Under the pieces are notes generated by a model that was not told where the DNA came from, did not search any database, and saw only the letters and a program-made list of their open reading frames with translations. This document shows, piece after piece, positions 1 to 12,345 of a stretch of 64,000 nucleotides of DNA. The position numbers and the translations under genes are program-made. Within the stretch, counting starts at the first letter, position 1. Every line of letters starts with the position of its first letter. Origin of the DNA: Straminergon stramineum (lineage: Eukaryota > Streptophyta > Bryopsida > Hypnales > Calliergonaceae); contig OY987271.1 in the NCBI GenBank assembly GCA_963920665.1, positions 13,209,350 to 13,273,349 of the forward strand, read 5' to 3'.

Positions 1-1160
1 AAGATTTCCCTCAATGTGGAAGATTCTTCGGCCACCGATAATTAAACAATGAGGTGGAATTTGTCCCCCCTAGGCCAATGTATAGAATAAAAATATGAGC
101 CTACACATGTGTCATGGGATCCCATGGGAGGTTCCACAAAAAGTTTCGAAATTTTCTTATAGTCAAAAGATGTCTTTCCAGATGGTCCATTGCCCAAACC
201 TACAATGGGAAATTCCCCAAGTGGCGGTAAATTACCACTAAAAATTAGTATAGCTTCTTTTATGTTAATAAGATGCCCCAACGAGTTTCACGACATTCTG
301 ATAGTCAGAAGTACTCGAACCTGCAGCACTCCCCGATAATTAACATAATTTTAAGTCCACAGTGGGTTTGATCGGCAAAGCAAGAGTATACGAAGGCAGA
401 ATGGGACCAAGATAGGTCATTTCTCACTCTCCTACATCTACTTAGGAGCCTAGGCTAGTTACTTTGGCTAGAAAAGTCAAGCCCGCAAAGTTGGGATTTT
501 TCCTGATTTTGGCATTAAGTTGGTGCTAGGTTTCGTTGCGATTTTGAAGATAGAGAAGGGAGAGGAGGTTAGTTTCAGACTAAAATTGGCCTTTTGAAGC
601 CAATGACACTATTCATTTGTGATTTGGAGTTAATCTCCAAAAGTTAGCTTAGTGGGCCAACATAGGATGAAAACCTCGAGTTTTGGATGAAAATCCAAGA
701 AGATAAGGTTAACTTAGATGGACAAGGAGAGGTGAGTGTTTAGGAAAGAGTATAAAAGGGCACCCCTTCTCTTCTCTCACCACCCCCTTTTTTGTGTAAT
801 TGGGTCTGTTAGGTATAATTGATGTTGGAAATTTGGCATTTTAGCCACAAACCTTGCAACGGTGTTTTGGAGGCACTTTTGGCCATTGTTGTTGTTTTTG
901 GAGCTTGCAAGGTCTTTGTGGGTCCCTTGCTTTTTCTTTTGATTGAGCGTGGTACTAACTCTTCCAAACTTGAGGTTGGAAGCTTTGCTAACTTACTATG
1001 TTGCTCGAGGTTGGGTGTGTTTATCCTTGAGAGATTTTTTTGGTCACTCTCTTTGTCTCGTCGTTGTACTAATCCTAGAGCAATTCCCCATATGATTAGT
1101 GATGTTGCTTTGGGGGGCCTTTAGTTCAAGGCATTGAGGTTATTAGTCCTTTGTCGCATT
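1..1160 (+). mobile_element. LTR-like repeat, copy 1 (left end outside window)
   Basis: Seen: this stretch is similar along its length to the reverse complement of 55,718-56,890. The first bases of the window already match, so the element starts further left. A TATA box at 751-757 is followed by a short leader, which is the usual U3-R-U5 layout of an LTR. The similarity ends near 1,160, after the block ending GATGTTGCTTTGGGGGGCC. The 101-codon ORF inside (819-1,124) is probably chance or LTR sequence. A partner LTR with an internal coding region was not found. A solo LTR or a non-autonomous element is inferred. Confidence 0.55.
751..757 (+). promoter_or_regulatory. TATA box of the LTR-like repeat
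   Basis: TATAAAAGGGCACCCC is conserved in the inverted copy (reverse complement at about 56,110-56,122). This is the only clear core promoter in the element and helps identify it as LTR-like. Confidence 0.5.
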
Positions 1161-1690
1161 GTAAATGCGTTCATTATGTGAAAATACATAATTGTTTGAT
1201 AATTTGGAGTATTTTTTTTCTAGATTCTCAAGAAATTAGTGTGGTTATATTCCACTTGAACTTTTTTTTTTACCTCTATTTGACAAACACTTAGTTCTTT
1301 GATTTCTATACTTGAATATGTTTTAATATTTGAGTTTGATTGTTTAAAGTTGTAAAAACAAAAGGTAAAGCTTGTTTTACCTTTTTTTGGTATTTTTAAT
1401 GGATTAGAAGTCCACGTAGATGATGTGGATAGACTTATCGAGGATAGGAGGTGGCCCATGGGTGTTTCATGGCCGATATGGCATCTTAGTGGCCAAAATC
1501 AGGGTTGTTTCGGCGGATAGTTTGACAACATGATGAACACAACATCCAACACATCAAGTAGACCCTCTCATCTGTCTAATAGAGTCAAACTTAGCTTTGA
1601 CTTTTAAAAAAAATTTCACCCTGTCCGTGAGGCCACCTGGATGCCATGTAGCAAACAAGTGTCTTTCATATGGCATCCTAAAGGGGTGCA
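1161..1690. other. Spacer, no gene seen
   Basis: No supported gene. About 40 bp near 1,155-1,195 (GCATTGTAAATGCG then ATTATGTGAAAATA) resemble 27,095-27,140, so a repeat boundary probably lies here. Confidence 0.4.
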
Positions 1691-2060
1691 TGAAGGTGTG
1701 GGCAACCTCAGGTGTAGGTGACCATGGGTAGAGCGACTTCAGATTCAGGTTGGTAGGCGACCGTGGGTGGGGAGTATGTGGCAAGCTACAAAGCAAAGAC
1801 ATGAAGTAGGAACCTGAAGAGAAGTAATGCCCTACAAATACCTGTGGTTGCCCCAAAAGACCCATACGCGCCCTTGGACCCGTAGTCGCCTCTTCAAACC
1901 CGAATGCGCCCTACCAAACTCGTCGTCGCTCCCCGAGATTCGTGCGCACCCATGGAGACTACGAGTTCAACCAGTGGTCGCCCACCCGCATGTGCCCTAT
2001 GACCAACTCTCATCTGCGCTTGCCCCACCTACATATCCACTCACCCAAGACCTTTTGGGC
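1690..2060 (+). repeat. GC-rich degenerate short-repeat leader, locus A
   Basis: Degenerate repeats of the type CCCGTAGTCGCC / CCCGAATGCGCCC, much richer in GC than the neighbouring DNA. Related arrays occur at about 7,780, 12,130, 13,835, 17,815, 20,735 and 25,440. The array ends with GCACCTTTCATTGAGGCTTC, which resembles the CACCTTTCATCCATCTTGAA that follows the array at locus C. It lies directly upstream of pseudogene A and in the same orientation. Confidence 0.55.
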
Positions 2061-2290
2061 ACCTTTCATTGAGGCTTCTTGTCTTGTATCCTTTAGTGGC
2101 TACATGCGTGAACCTTGAGTATTTACTATTTATTACATTCATCCACCCTTCTTACCTTACTAGTTGTGGACCACCTAAACTCCCAAACGAGTTTTTTGAG
2201 CCTTACACACGACAATCATTGATGGCCACTAGAGTTAACAATGCCAAGGCATTGCTTATCTCTGTTGCTATATAGACCACCAGGGCATTA

Positions 2291-4632
2291 CGGAAGGTTA
2301 CCAAAGACAAACATAGCAAGCATAGGGGCACTATTCATCGGAAGCAATTGCACGTGCTCAATAGTAAAACCCGCTTTGCTTTTAAGGATTGGAATGAAGA
2401 ACCAGAGCCTCGAACAATACAAACCTATGAAGACTACATCGAGTGGTGCCACATTGGCAAGTTCTTTCTTTTATGGTGTCATCATTATAATCTGCACACC
2501 AATAAGGCCAATTGAAGTACTGTGAGAATCCAACGTTCCTTCAAAGATGCTTTGAATTGTGTCAAGTCCTCTACAAAACCGCCTTTGTAGATAGGAATGA
2601 GGTCCCCTTCTTCTTTGCTAGAGGAGCATATGCTGAGGTCGCTCTAAACAAAGAGGTTGATTGGAGCATAATCAAGGGAAGTACGTATGTAACTTGTCCA
2701 GAGAGTGGTTTCATCCCAAGAGGAATTCTAGCCTTTCCCGAGGGGGGACTTGGTCCTATTTGAAGCACATACAAAACATAAACCCCTACCACTGTGGTTG
2801 ACACTAAGGAGTGTGAAAAAGATGATGACTCTGATGGTATGCGCATCCATAGGGTAATACAAATCGTGGAGCAATCTATTTGCCCTAGTGAGGTTCAAAA
2901 TGAAATTGTAGAGGGACCCATGACATCCACGGGACAATGACCAAAGCAACCATCTAGAGTATGGCGTTTAGCAACACGAGTGGGACCTGCATTGATTCCA
3001 ACTATAGTTCCTAACCCATCGTTGCCAACATAGCACACAAACAACGTCTTTGACTTTGGGCCCGATGAGGACACGACTATGGAAGAAACTAACCATGTTC
3101 CCATTTCTCCATCAACAATGGGCTCAAGCGACGACATTATGACTTTGGCAAAAGCTTTGGACCTCCTCAAGACCAAAGATGTTGAAATTTCTTCACTACG
3201 GAATGAAATGAGGAAATTGCGATGTGAGTGTAAACACAAAAGTACATTCATTTCTCAACAAACTACAGAACTGCAACGCCTCCGTGAGAAAGACCATGAC
3301 ACTTTCACTTTGTTGGATATGGATGACACCTTTGTTGAGCAGAACCTCCAAAATGTGAATAAGGTTGTAGAGGACCTTACCAACCATACCCTTCAGCGTT
3401 CTATTCTTGCCAAGCGCACTAGACGCTCTTCCATCATTTGGAATACACTTTCTACTATTGTCACAAGATATACTACCAATGACACAATTGACTTCAATGA
3501 GACCCAAGACTTTCTTTCATTTCCTTTGGTTCCATCAATTATTCAATTGGAAAAAGACCATGGACTTCAAGAAGAAAATAAGATGCTTCGAAGAAAGTTG
3601 GCTGAGTTGACTGCTACATACTACCATTGGAAGGTCACCTGCATTCTCTCCGTGGATAGATCCCAACAAGTTGTGAAGGAGCTAGAGAAAGTTTCTAGAA
3701 ACTTTGTTGCAAATGCTCCTAAATGAGAGAATGGACTGACGCTATGGGCATTGTTGGAGGACATGTTTCCCAATAATATGTGCATGGTGGAATTGCCAAA
3801 ATAGGAGGTCATAGATTGGAGCAAAAATGGTTGGGACCACCAAAACCAAATGTCTAGCCTTATAGAAAAGAAGAAACGAATGCTCTTGTAGTCCAAGCTT
3901 GCACCTTTTGTTTTGGACCATACCAAATGCCCCATATGTCTTGAACAATTTGGCCCCGAAGGGGGTTGGGCACTAGGATCCTGTGCACATGTATACCACC
4001 CCCAATGTCTCATCACGCAATGCTTGATTAGACGACGTTGTGTGATTTGTTCAACACCATTCCACGATCACTTGTATACCATGTTCAACTTGATGACCTA
4101 CATGCCTCCTTCTTGGAAGCACACCCGTGATACTACGGCTATCACAACCTTGTGGGACCGAGATTTGGTTTGAAGTTGGCGAGAAGAACAACATGATCAA
4201 GAAAAAGGACCTGCTAGCTGGCAATTGAATTGGGAAACAGACCCAGACGAAATTGCTAGAGTTGCACTGAGGCTCATGGGAAAGGGGCCACAAAACGAAG
4301 GGAGGAGGGCATTCTTCTTCCAATGCCTTGGTGGATATTGGGACAAGACCTCCTCAACCTTCAAGTGGGGTCCTCATCCGAAATGACACTGTTGGAATTT
4401 AGAAAGACAAAGGGTGGCTAATCAAGATGATAGTGCCTCCTTAGAAGATTTGACTAGTATGACTTGCCTAGACTCTATGTATGGACTATATTACCAAAGT
4501 CAAGCACTTGACTACTTGTTGGAAGTACATTCTCCGCAAACAACAAGGACCCTCCAAGCTCTACATGACTCCAACGTGTTGCAATCACTTTTGAAGGCAG
4601 ATGGGCCCGCTTCAAGAACTCGTGCAAAGTGA
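2291..4632 (+). pseudogene. Broken coiled-coil/RING-H2 protein gene (family copy A)
   Basis: Seen: a broken reading frame. The first part (to about 2,511) is in one frame with motif EWCHIGKFF. A -1 shift then leads to the frame used to the end, interrupted by about ten stops. Order of parts: WCHI segment, an FVDRNEVPFFFARGAYAE segment, an acidic linker, a long charged helical region (3,079-3,726) likely to form a coiled coil, then a RING finger at 3,928-4,050. The ring ligands read C-x2-C-x14-C-x-H-x2-H-x2-C-x10-C-x2-C, a full RING-H2 pattern. About 190 further codons follow the ring. RING-H2 proteins are usually E3 ubiquitin ligases; such a role for the ancestor is inference. Copies B and C share the first half but I see no ring in them. 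Not expressed as an intact protein as read here. Confidence 0.6.
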
Positions 4633-5956
4633 AAGCTTGGGTTTGGGGAAGCATTGACCTACAAACAAGGTGAAGGAAGTGGCTCTCACAACAACCCAAA
4701 TGTAATTGACTAGACATTCATAGGAATCATGCAATTTAGCCTTACTTCCCATCATAATAGATGAGAAGTAAGGGTTAGGTTTTAGTTACACTATGTTTCT
4801 AGTTGTTTTGGCAAGTACGATGGAGTGGTTTAGGATTTGCTTCTTTCATTCCACTTCTACGACTTCCTAGCATACCTATGTACGGCAATTCCATATGGCA
4901 TTGATTTTTATTTAATACTACCTTTTTTCCTCTCTACCAAAGTACCAATTTCTGAAATCATATCGAGAATGATCTTTTCCAATTCTTCCGAAAATAGATT
5001 GTATGAATCAAATCAACAAAGCTCCTAAAGTTTAACTTTCCAAATTAATTTCACTTGCATTGAGAAGAAAACTAGGTCACTACTCACTAGAGTGGAGCAT
5101 CATTGTCCAATTGGATATTTCCTTTCATATTCTTTAAAATCATGAGGTTCTAATTATAGGAAGCTTTTCCTCTAAGCTTTCAAGATACTTGGCCAAAGAA
5201 GGAATAAAAGGCGTTCAAGTACAACATGCCCCTTTTTGTGGATGTTGACTTGTTGACTTCACATTACCATACCTTCAAATGGTTCAACTTGTCCTTGGGG
5301 GTTAAAATTTTAATTCATAAAAAACATGAGTAGGCCAACTTACATATAAAAGCTACCTAATTCCTCAATATCCATTGTAATTTTCTTCAAATTATGCTAA
5401 AGCTAGAATTCTAAAAAATTCTATATACAAGGAGGAACAATGAAGCAAATCACCCGAGACAAATAAGCCCAATAAATTTCCTCGATTAATATGGTATTTT
5501 GGGCACAATCGGTTCTTAGTTCTCCACTATTCATATGAAAATCATAAATACAAGTTGTATTGTAGATTTCACGAGGACATTCTCACAAAATACTATGTTG
5601 ACTTTTATGGTCAAGAATCAAGAACTTTCCATCAATCCCATGTTCCTATTCGATTGTAATTATGTGCGAGAATCCCATTCCATTCATCATACCATCACCT
5701 TCTCCCAAAACATGAGAAAGACATATTCATCTATATAGAAAAGTTGTAAGATCTAAAAATGGCCTGGCATTTTCTCGCTTCCATGCATGCCACTAGTATG
5801 CCCACACCAATTTAACTATTCTAGTACACACATTGCTTCAAGACACCATATACATTGTTTTATCTCAAAACATTGCATTTCTTTATAAAACCATGATAGG
5901 CAACATACAAAATAATTGTGGTGAAAGTATTTTTCCTCATTGTGTTCCTAGGTATT
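4633..5956. other. Non-coding stretch
   Basis: AT-rich. Only short ORFs with no recognisable content. No repeat structure stood out by eye. Confidence 0.4.
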
Positions 5957-7438
5957 TTATTCTATGTTGAGGTAGTCCTTCAAAATGGGCTCTGGACCCA
6001 TTTGCTGAAATTCTGCATCAAACTTCCTTATGCTAGCTCTATTCCACTTAAACCAATCCGAATAAAAACGACTTCCCGCCCTCAAAGCTTTCAACTCCAA
6101 TACCATCAATGGTAATCTTTGCTCATGGAACTTCACCAACTTCTCAAGCGTTGCTAATTCTCCAACAACACTACCATATGCCAAGGAAGAAGCCAAAAGC
6201 TCTACTTTTTGAACGTGCTGGATGGCGGCCTCGTAATATTCTTTCTTCTTTTCCATTATTTTAAGTTCTAGGCTTTACCTTTCATTGTCTACTTGCTGAC
6301 GTTTGTGGACAAGGGTTTTGAGTTTCGATTCCCATATCAAATAATGGTCCATTTTATGCACCTTCCCGCTCTTCATTTCCTTCAAATAAAAATCACGATT
6401 TCTTTTTAAGGAATGGAAGCCCTTGTCATTCTCTTCGACAACGTTCGTTATGGCCTTCAACTGTTGCTTCAACACCTCTACGAAAGTGGGATTCACTTCT
6501 TGCTCCTTCAAATTTTTCAATTGCTTGTTCTTCACACGCAAAGCTAATTTTGCACTTTCTATTTTGGCAAGCAACATTGCCTCTTCATGTTATGAATCGC
6601 TTCCTCCGCCACTCCCATTACCCTCTTGCAAAACCGGGTCCACTTTCCTAGCCACCCCATCATCCATGCCTTCTTCATCCATGTCTTGTACTATGATGGG
6701 CTCTTGGGCTGATTGTCCACTTTGGTGGACTCCCACATCCATAGTTGGCCTAGATTCTTGTATGGCAACCTCCTCGTCATCGCTATGGAAAGAATATCCA
6801 TCGTATTCATAGGTGTGTTGATCAGAGCTAGAAGTCTCTGACCAAACCATGCTTTTATCGCGAACAAATGACTTCCCATGCTTCACTTTGGATAACATCT
6901 TCTTTACATCCACAGGTTCATCTGGTGGTAAAAATTTTGGAGTCTCTAGAATGATTGCAATAGGGACCTCCTTCAATGTTGACCAATCCACCTCCTTCTT
7001 CAGCACATATTCAGCATATACCATTCTCACAAAAAAGAAACAGAAATTGTCATTTCGGTAAGTTGAGTCCTCCAAATACAAGTGCTTTTACACCTCACAA
7101 CATCTAAGTATGAAGCCCTCGTCCTTGGAGTATGCAAGATTTACTTTGTTTTGCTTCAGATGTTCTTTGTGCCGACACAAGGGAAATAACTTGCTGATGT
7201 GGCACCAATCCACGTATTTGCAAATCGTTTTGTAACTCCAAGGCTCAAGTTCATTTCTCCAACCTTTAAATGCCTTAATCTTTGGATGGATCAAAATGGC
7301 CACACGCTTCTTGTGAATTTTACTGCACCATTTCCAACCCTTGTCGTAGATGAGCTTCATCTCTTGTTGTATAAGGCGTTTGATTGTGGCAGGCATCAAT
7401 GATGGGGGCCCATTCTCCATAGTGCTCAATCTATACAA
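5957..7438 (-). pseudogene. WCHI/coiled-coil protein gene (family copy B), nearly open
   Basis: Seen: one minus-strand frame runs through 494 codons with only three internal stops, all TAA, at 7,088-7,090, 6,590-6,592 and 6,275-6,277, and no frameshift. The parts are collinear with copy A: an N-terminal segment with YVDWCHISKLFPLCRH and LKQNKVNL, a segment FFFVRMVYAEYVLKKEVDW, an acidic Ser/Glu/Asp-rich linker (DDEEVAIQE, DMDEEGMDD), then two charged helical blocks likely to be coiled coil. No RING finger follows. The function is unknown; I do not recognise the N-terminal domain. The first methionine of the frame is a guess. A GC-rich leader of the shared type lies just upstream on the same strand. 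Confidence 0.55.
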
Positions 7439-7681
7439 TCAATTGTACTCGGATACTATGCCAAATACAACAAGCCTAAAGCCTTGTTGTACAAACTTAA
7501 ATCTATTATCTCGTGGTAATTCACATTTACAAATACATAAACATAAACATTTACAATCACAATCAAGTTTCAAACAATTCGGCATGATTTACAATCAATG
7601 GAACACATAGATGAAAGTGACATGAGGAGAGATAGAATATCCTCCTCACAACACCCACCTCCCCTCTCGAGCTTGCAATTA

Positions 7682-7930
7682 GCCACTTCAAGGTGGATAA
7701 AAGACAAGGCATAGAAGGGAAAGATGGGAGACTGTAGGTTTAGGGTCTCATTTTGTACCCGCAATTGCCTTAGGGCAAGTGCGGCTCTCGATGGGGTGCG
7801 TGTAAGTCTACAAGGGGGGTGCGTGCGGGTTGGGAAGGTGACCGTGGGTCCAGGACCACCGCCATCGACTGCGGGTGATGGCGACTATGGGTCTGGAGTA
7901 ATCGCGGGTCCCAAACCCTCGACCACGATA
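7682..7930 (-). repeat. GC-rich leader, locus B
   Basis: Contains GGCGACTATGGGTCTGGAG-like units (the complement of the CCCGCAGTCGCC type) at about 7,780-7,930. The block GCCACTTCAAGGTGGATAAA at 7,683-7,702 is nearly identical to 12,079-12,098 upstream of the kinase pseudogene. It sits on the 5' side of copy B in the same orientation. Confidence 0.55.
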
Positions 7931-7942
7931 GCACATACCTTC

Positions 7943-8170
7943 ACTAAATAGTGAAATTAGATTGCCTTAACAATTAGATTGCCTTACCCCCAAAAGGTAC
8001 TTTAGAAGCCATCAAAGTGAACAAAAATTTCTACATATATTTCCATTTGTACACATGAAGGTTTATGAGTTCCAATTACAACAACACCTAATTCAAAAGT
8101 AGTGCATTCTTGTAATCTAATATTAAGTATTTATATAGTGTGGGCAACCTAATTTCACTATTTATTGTAG
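7943..8170. repeat. Small inverted repeat (MITE-like)
   Basis: CACTAAATAGTGAAATTAGA near 7,948 is mirrored by CTAATTTCACTATTTATTG near 8,148. The arms are about 25 bp and enclose about 170 bp. No target duplication was identified. Confidence 0.35.
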
Positions 8171-9100
8171 ACAGCTCTTAAGTATTCTATATTCATTCAT
8201 AAAATCAAAGTTATGTGGACTTATAGTTTGCAAACAAATCTAGATTTTCTAAATTTTCTATCTTCTTAGAAAATAATTAAATCATGGGATGTCCATTTTG
8301 TATCTCAACAAAATAGCCATTGGGATTGACATTTTCCAATTCTACAAGTACATTTTTTAGAATTCTTTTTTTTAAGCCATTATGTACTTCTTAGTACCTA
8401 CTATTTTTTCCTACATGTTGTACAATTCCAAATTATCTATATTTTCATAGGTATGTAGCTGATTCATCTTGATGAATAAGTCTAAAGAAGCAACACCGTT
8501 TCCGAAATAAATTAAAACATATGTCATGATTTGAAGTCCAGGTGCATTCTTTTTGGCATGGCTAGAACAATCACTTCAATCAAGTCCAAGGATAATATTT
8601 TCTAATCTTTATGGTGAAAATTCCTAATATTTAATTCTTAACATTTTAAACCCATCTTCTGAAGTCTGTATACTGCCAAATCCTAGAATTTAGGGTGTCC
8701 TTAAACCTTTTTTGGGAAAATTAGTTCTTACACTATGAAGTATAAACAATAGTGTTTGGATATTTTTGGTGAAAACATAGTCAACAAATTATCTCAATCT
8801 AATTTGGGCATATGGATTGAATAAGGACTAGAGTTCTCCATAGCTAATTTATATGTTACTTATGAATCATATCAATCCCATTCATTTGATACTCAAGCTA
8901 CAATGAACCATGCAAAGAATTCATATTCAAACCCAAATTCATGCAAGTAGGTGATGCGTATGTACAATACTCAATATTTTGGGTCCAAACATGCACTTCA
9001 CATTAAAAATAGTTTATACATTTGCATTGCTTTTCCAAAATGGGATGCACAAAAGGTGGCCAATGTTACTATTCCCGCTAGAAAACTATTACATCAAATC
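8171..9100. other. Non-coding, holds a diverged repeat copy
   Basis: No gene seen. About 8,310-8,530 resembles 40,185-40,380 (shared blocks such as TTGGGATTGACATTTT, TGTTGTACAATTCCAAA, AAAGAAGCA), so it is a decayed copy of the TTAACCCCTAAA-ended element found at 34,989 and 39,725. Confidence 0.45.
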
Positions 9101-11974
9101 CTATGAGAGGACGGAGTCCCAAAAGACGAATTCAGGTGGTTTCATGAACCATGGTTTAACCATGAGGAGGTCCACCACTTGCGCACATGTTGGTCTCCTA
9201 TTAACATCAGGATCACCTAGTTCATGTAACTTCATGGCAAAGTACCTTGATGACTTATGATTTCTAAATAAGTCCTTGTCATATTCAACCATGTGTTGGG
9301 TCAACTTTCCAATCGAATAAGAGTCGGATTTCATCGAATATTTGTAGGTTGCTTTCATCACATGTAGACTCGTATCTGAACCCTTTGGCCCAAACAAATA
9401 GAACAACTTTGGAGCTGCCCACCAACAACCCATCCTCTCAACATCAAGTTTTTCTTGTTTTTCCTATCCAAAATGCGAGGGAGCTCTTTCTTGAATATGA
9501 CTTGCAATTCCCCAATCACAAATCCCAATGTTGATCTCTTCGTCCCAAAAGGGGGGATAATGCAACAATATGTTCACAGGTGACAAGTCATTGTACAACA
9601 CCCCTGCATTGTGCACGAGACTTGTCACATAAACCAGGGCCCACGCCAACTTTGCCTTGTGTCTTCGGAAGAGGCTAATTTCTTTTTGTTGTTGGCTTGT
9701 AAGTTGCTTGACTAACTTGATTTCATGCCATTCCACATGTGGCACCACCTTCTCATTCAAATGAAGCAACTCTTTGAAATTACCATGTCACAACCCTCAT
9801 TACAAGGCGTGTCCATGCCACCTTGGTGAGCAAGGGGGACATTGGGGGTGACTCCCCAAGCCTTGTAAGAGATGAGGTGAAAAGGACTAGGAGTCCTGAG
9901 CAATCAGAGCGTGTTAGTGCTCTGATCCGGACGAATTTGGGGGCACGTGATACATTCATGTAAAGGTCTCGAGAAGACGCTTCTAACCGTCTAAAGAACG
10001 CGTGATTTGGACTTGTGAGTCAAAAGTTATGGGCGTTCAAAGGTGGGGGTGTCCTGGTGGCGCCGGGACATTTAAGGGCTAGGAGGGAGGGGTTCATGAG
10101 GAATCCCTCCATGAAGTATGTCATGTAGCATATCCTTGGAAAGCTAAGAACACAAGGATGCTAGATTGACAAGCATTACGAGGTTCTAAGGTAGGAGTCT
10201 TAAATTATGGCTAAGAGAAGCGCCATGGTGAAGGCGTAATGCCTCTCCCAGTGGACTCGAATCTTTGGAGGGCGATAATTTTGCGAGGACTTGTCCAAAT
10301 GGGGCAAGTGAGTAGTCCATCGGCATCTACTCGTCGAGTAGATGTCGAAAATGGTCTCGCATTTGAGATTTGAATCCTGGACCGCAAAGTTATGCCGGGT
10401 GGAAGTTCGGGAGTCCCAAACTAGGGCGAATCAGGAGAAATGAGGTGATCATTCAAAACCACTTTGGTTTTGGGAGTCCCCTTTGACATACAAGGGGGGG
10501 GGGTCTGTTGAATCCCACAAAGAGTACTATAGGAGATGTTGGTCTCCCTCCTCACTCCCTCTTGGAGTCTTGGTGAGTCCCGGTGACTCAAGGTTGGTGG
10601 TGTGGGGTCACCACCACTCTAAGGCACCATGGGACACTTGTGGATGTCCCGTGGCACTGGTTGGGTGGAGTCCCACTCCTTGCTAGGCTATGTTGAGGTG
10701 TCCCGAATGGTGAGTCCTGGTTAGTGACGAAGTGGAAAGTAGCAAATACACAAGGAGCTTAGTATGGAGTTGGGGTGACACTCAAGGGCGGTTAGGACCA
10801 TGGTGAGTAGTACCACCATGGGTCCTTACACAATAAGATGGAAGTTCCGCCCCATGTTATTAAGAAACATGCCTTGGTGTCATGATGTATGTGTGTGTAT
10901 GTTAATAGTCCCGGTGACAGGAACTTAGCACAAAGAGTTGGAATGGGAGACTAATACTGGATGTGCATGGCATGTGTAATGTTAAGAGAACATGACCCTT
11001 GGTGCCACTAAAGTGTTAAGTGCTTGGAAAGCATTGGAAGGTGGACTTAAGGTGGTAAGTGTCACTAAGGGGCGCGACATAACACCATTCCACCACAAAG
11101 TGTATGTTTCCATTGTTTGGTCATCGACAGCTAGGAATTTAATAATGGCCGGATGATTCAACGGGCATACCAAAGCCTCCATTGACCGCTCCACCTTCAC
11201 ATCGCGTTTGTTCCTTTGCTTTGACAATTTTCCCGCAAAATGTACATGTGCTGGGATTGTGGACATCCCTCCAATGCATACCTTGCGCACCTTTGCATAT
11301 CCTCCTTGACGATCAAATCCAGTAAGTAGGACCGCCTTGGCCACTGAGTAGAGCCACATGATACATGAACCACTATCTCTTGTAAATGCAGCCTTCAATG
11401 CATCCGTCTACCACCCCATACCCCTAGCTTCAAACCTTGACAATCTTTTTGCTGCAATTTGCTACCAATCCATCTTCTCATGGAACTCCTGGGCCCTATC
11501 TGTTTCTCCAAATCCAGGCACTATAGGTCGCAACTCAAGCATCAACTTCTTGGTGTTGAATATACCAGTTTGTAGGCAATTGCCAATTCACGTTTGCCAT
11601 TGGTTGAAATACACTTCATCCACATCTACATAGTCCAAAGATTCTTTGCATTTCCTTGTAATAAAGTCCTCTGACTCATCCTTCAAGGATTGGATGCCTG
11701 CCTCTTTATTTCTCAAGTATTTCCTCTCTAAATATTGTACACTTTTTTCCTCATACCATTGTAGACAAGCCTCATGCGCATAGGTCATATATCATATTGG
11801 AGGATAGGTAGGGTCCTTATCGTGTGCTGTCTTGGACTTCTTTGTCTTGGATGGTCCTGCACCCCCAATTACCTCCTTTGTAGTTATATCTACAACAAAT
11901 GCTGCAGAATTGTCAAGGTCCTTGTTCCAAGCCAATATCCGACCCATACTACTTCCTTCCTTTGAAGTAGACAT
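9101..11974 (-). pseudogene. Protein kinase-like pseudogene, split by a solo LTR
   Basis: Seen: one minus-strand frame from a candidate ATG at 11,974 down to 9,101, interrupted by several stops and by the solo LTR at 9,786-11,079. The LTR plus one 5-bp duplication adds 1,299 bp (433 codons), so the frame is the same on both sides. About 525 codons remain. Kinase landmarks in order: glycine loop GGYAKVRKV, lysine in FAGKLSK, a hinge region, catalytic loop YNDLSPVNIL, metal site CDWG, APK for the usual APE, and a C-lobe Arg in NRRPTCAQVVDLL. Kinases normally carry HRD and DFG; here only the essential Asp and Asn are kept. The N-terminal 180 codons are helical and unrecognised. The ancestor was probably a Ser/Thr-type kinase of a divergent plant family; its substrate is unknown. 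Confidence 0.7.
9786..11079 (+). mobile_element. Solo LTR A (1,294 bp)
   Basis: Begins TGTCACAACCC and ends GGGGCGCGACA. Similar throughout to 13,985-15,288 and 16,309-17,623. It is flanked by TACCA on the left and TAACA on the right, a 5-bp duplication with one change. It lies inside the kinase pseudogene. A run of about 10 G occurs near 10,494, at the same relative position as in the other two copies. TGTCAC...ACA termini are common in plant Gypsy LTRs; the superfamily call is inference because no internal region is present. Confidence 0.75.
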
Positions 11975-12077
11975 AGTCCTCTTTTGAAAAACGAGGCGTT
12001 CTTGACTTGAACTTGGCAAGGGAAATGGGCAAAAACTTCCCCTTTTGAAGTCACCTTGGCCCACGAGCACGCATTCA

Positions 12078-12345
12078 GCCACTTCAAGGTGGATGAAAGC
12101 CAATACACGAGACCAAGAATGGCGACCACTTAAGTACCCGAGGTCACCCTGGGGCGTGTGCGGGTTTGGCTCGTGCAAAATGGGCGACCGTAGGTATGGA
12201 GGCAACTGTAGGAGGGGGGTGATTGCGGGTTCCAGAGGTGCTCGCAGATCTAGGCGACTATAGGTTTTGGGGCGACCGCTAGTGTAGAGGGCGACCGTTG
12301 GTGTGGAGGTGACCGCTGGTCGTGGGCAACCACGGGTCTAGAAAA
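12078..12345 (-). repeat. GC-rich leader, kinase locus
   Basis: Units such as GGCGACCGTTGGTGTGGAG repeat about every 20-25 bp from 12,130 to 12,345. The block AGCCACTTCAAGGTGGATGA at 12,078-12,097 is shared with locus B. It lies upstream of the kinase start and in the same orientation. Confidence 0.55.

Noticed and set aside
819..1124. 101-codon ORF inside the LTR-like repeat
   Set aside because: The inverted copy has only fragments of it and no start in the same place; it lies downstream of the TATA box and looks like leader or R-region sequence.
3196..3507. 103-codon minus-strand ORF within copy A
   Set aside because: Antisense shadow of the coiled-coil part of copy A.
7088..7438. Treating the N-terminal part of copy B as a separate 116-codon gene
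   Set aside because: The same frame continues past the TAA with sequence collinear to copy A, so it is one broken gene.
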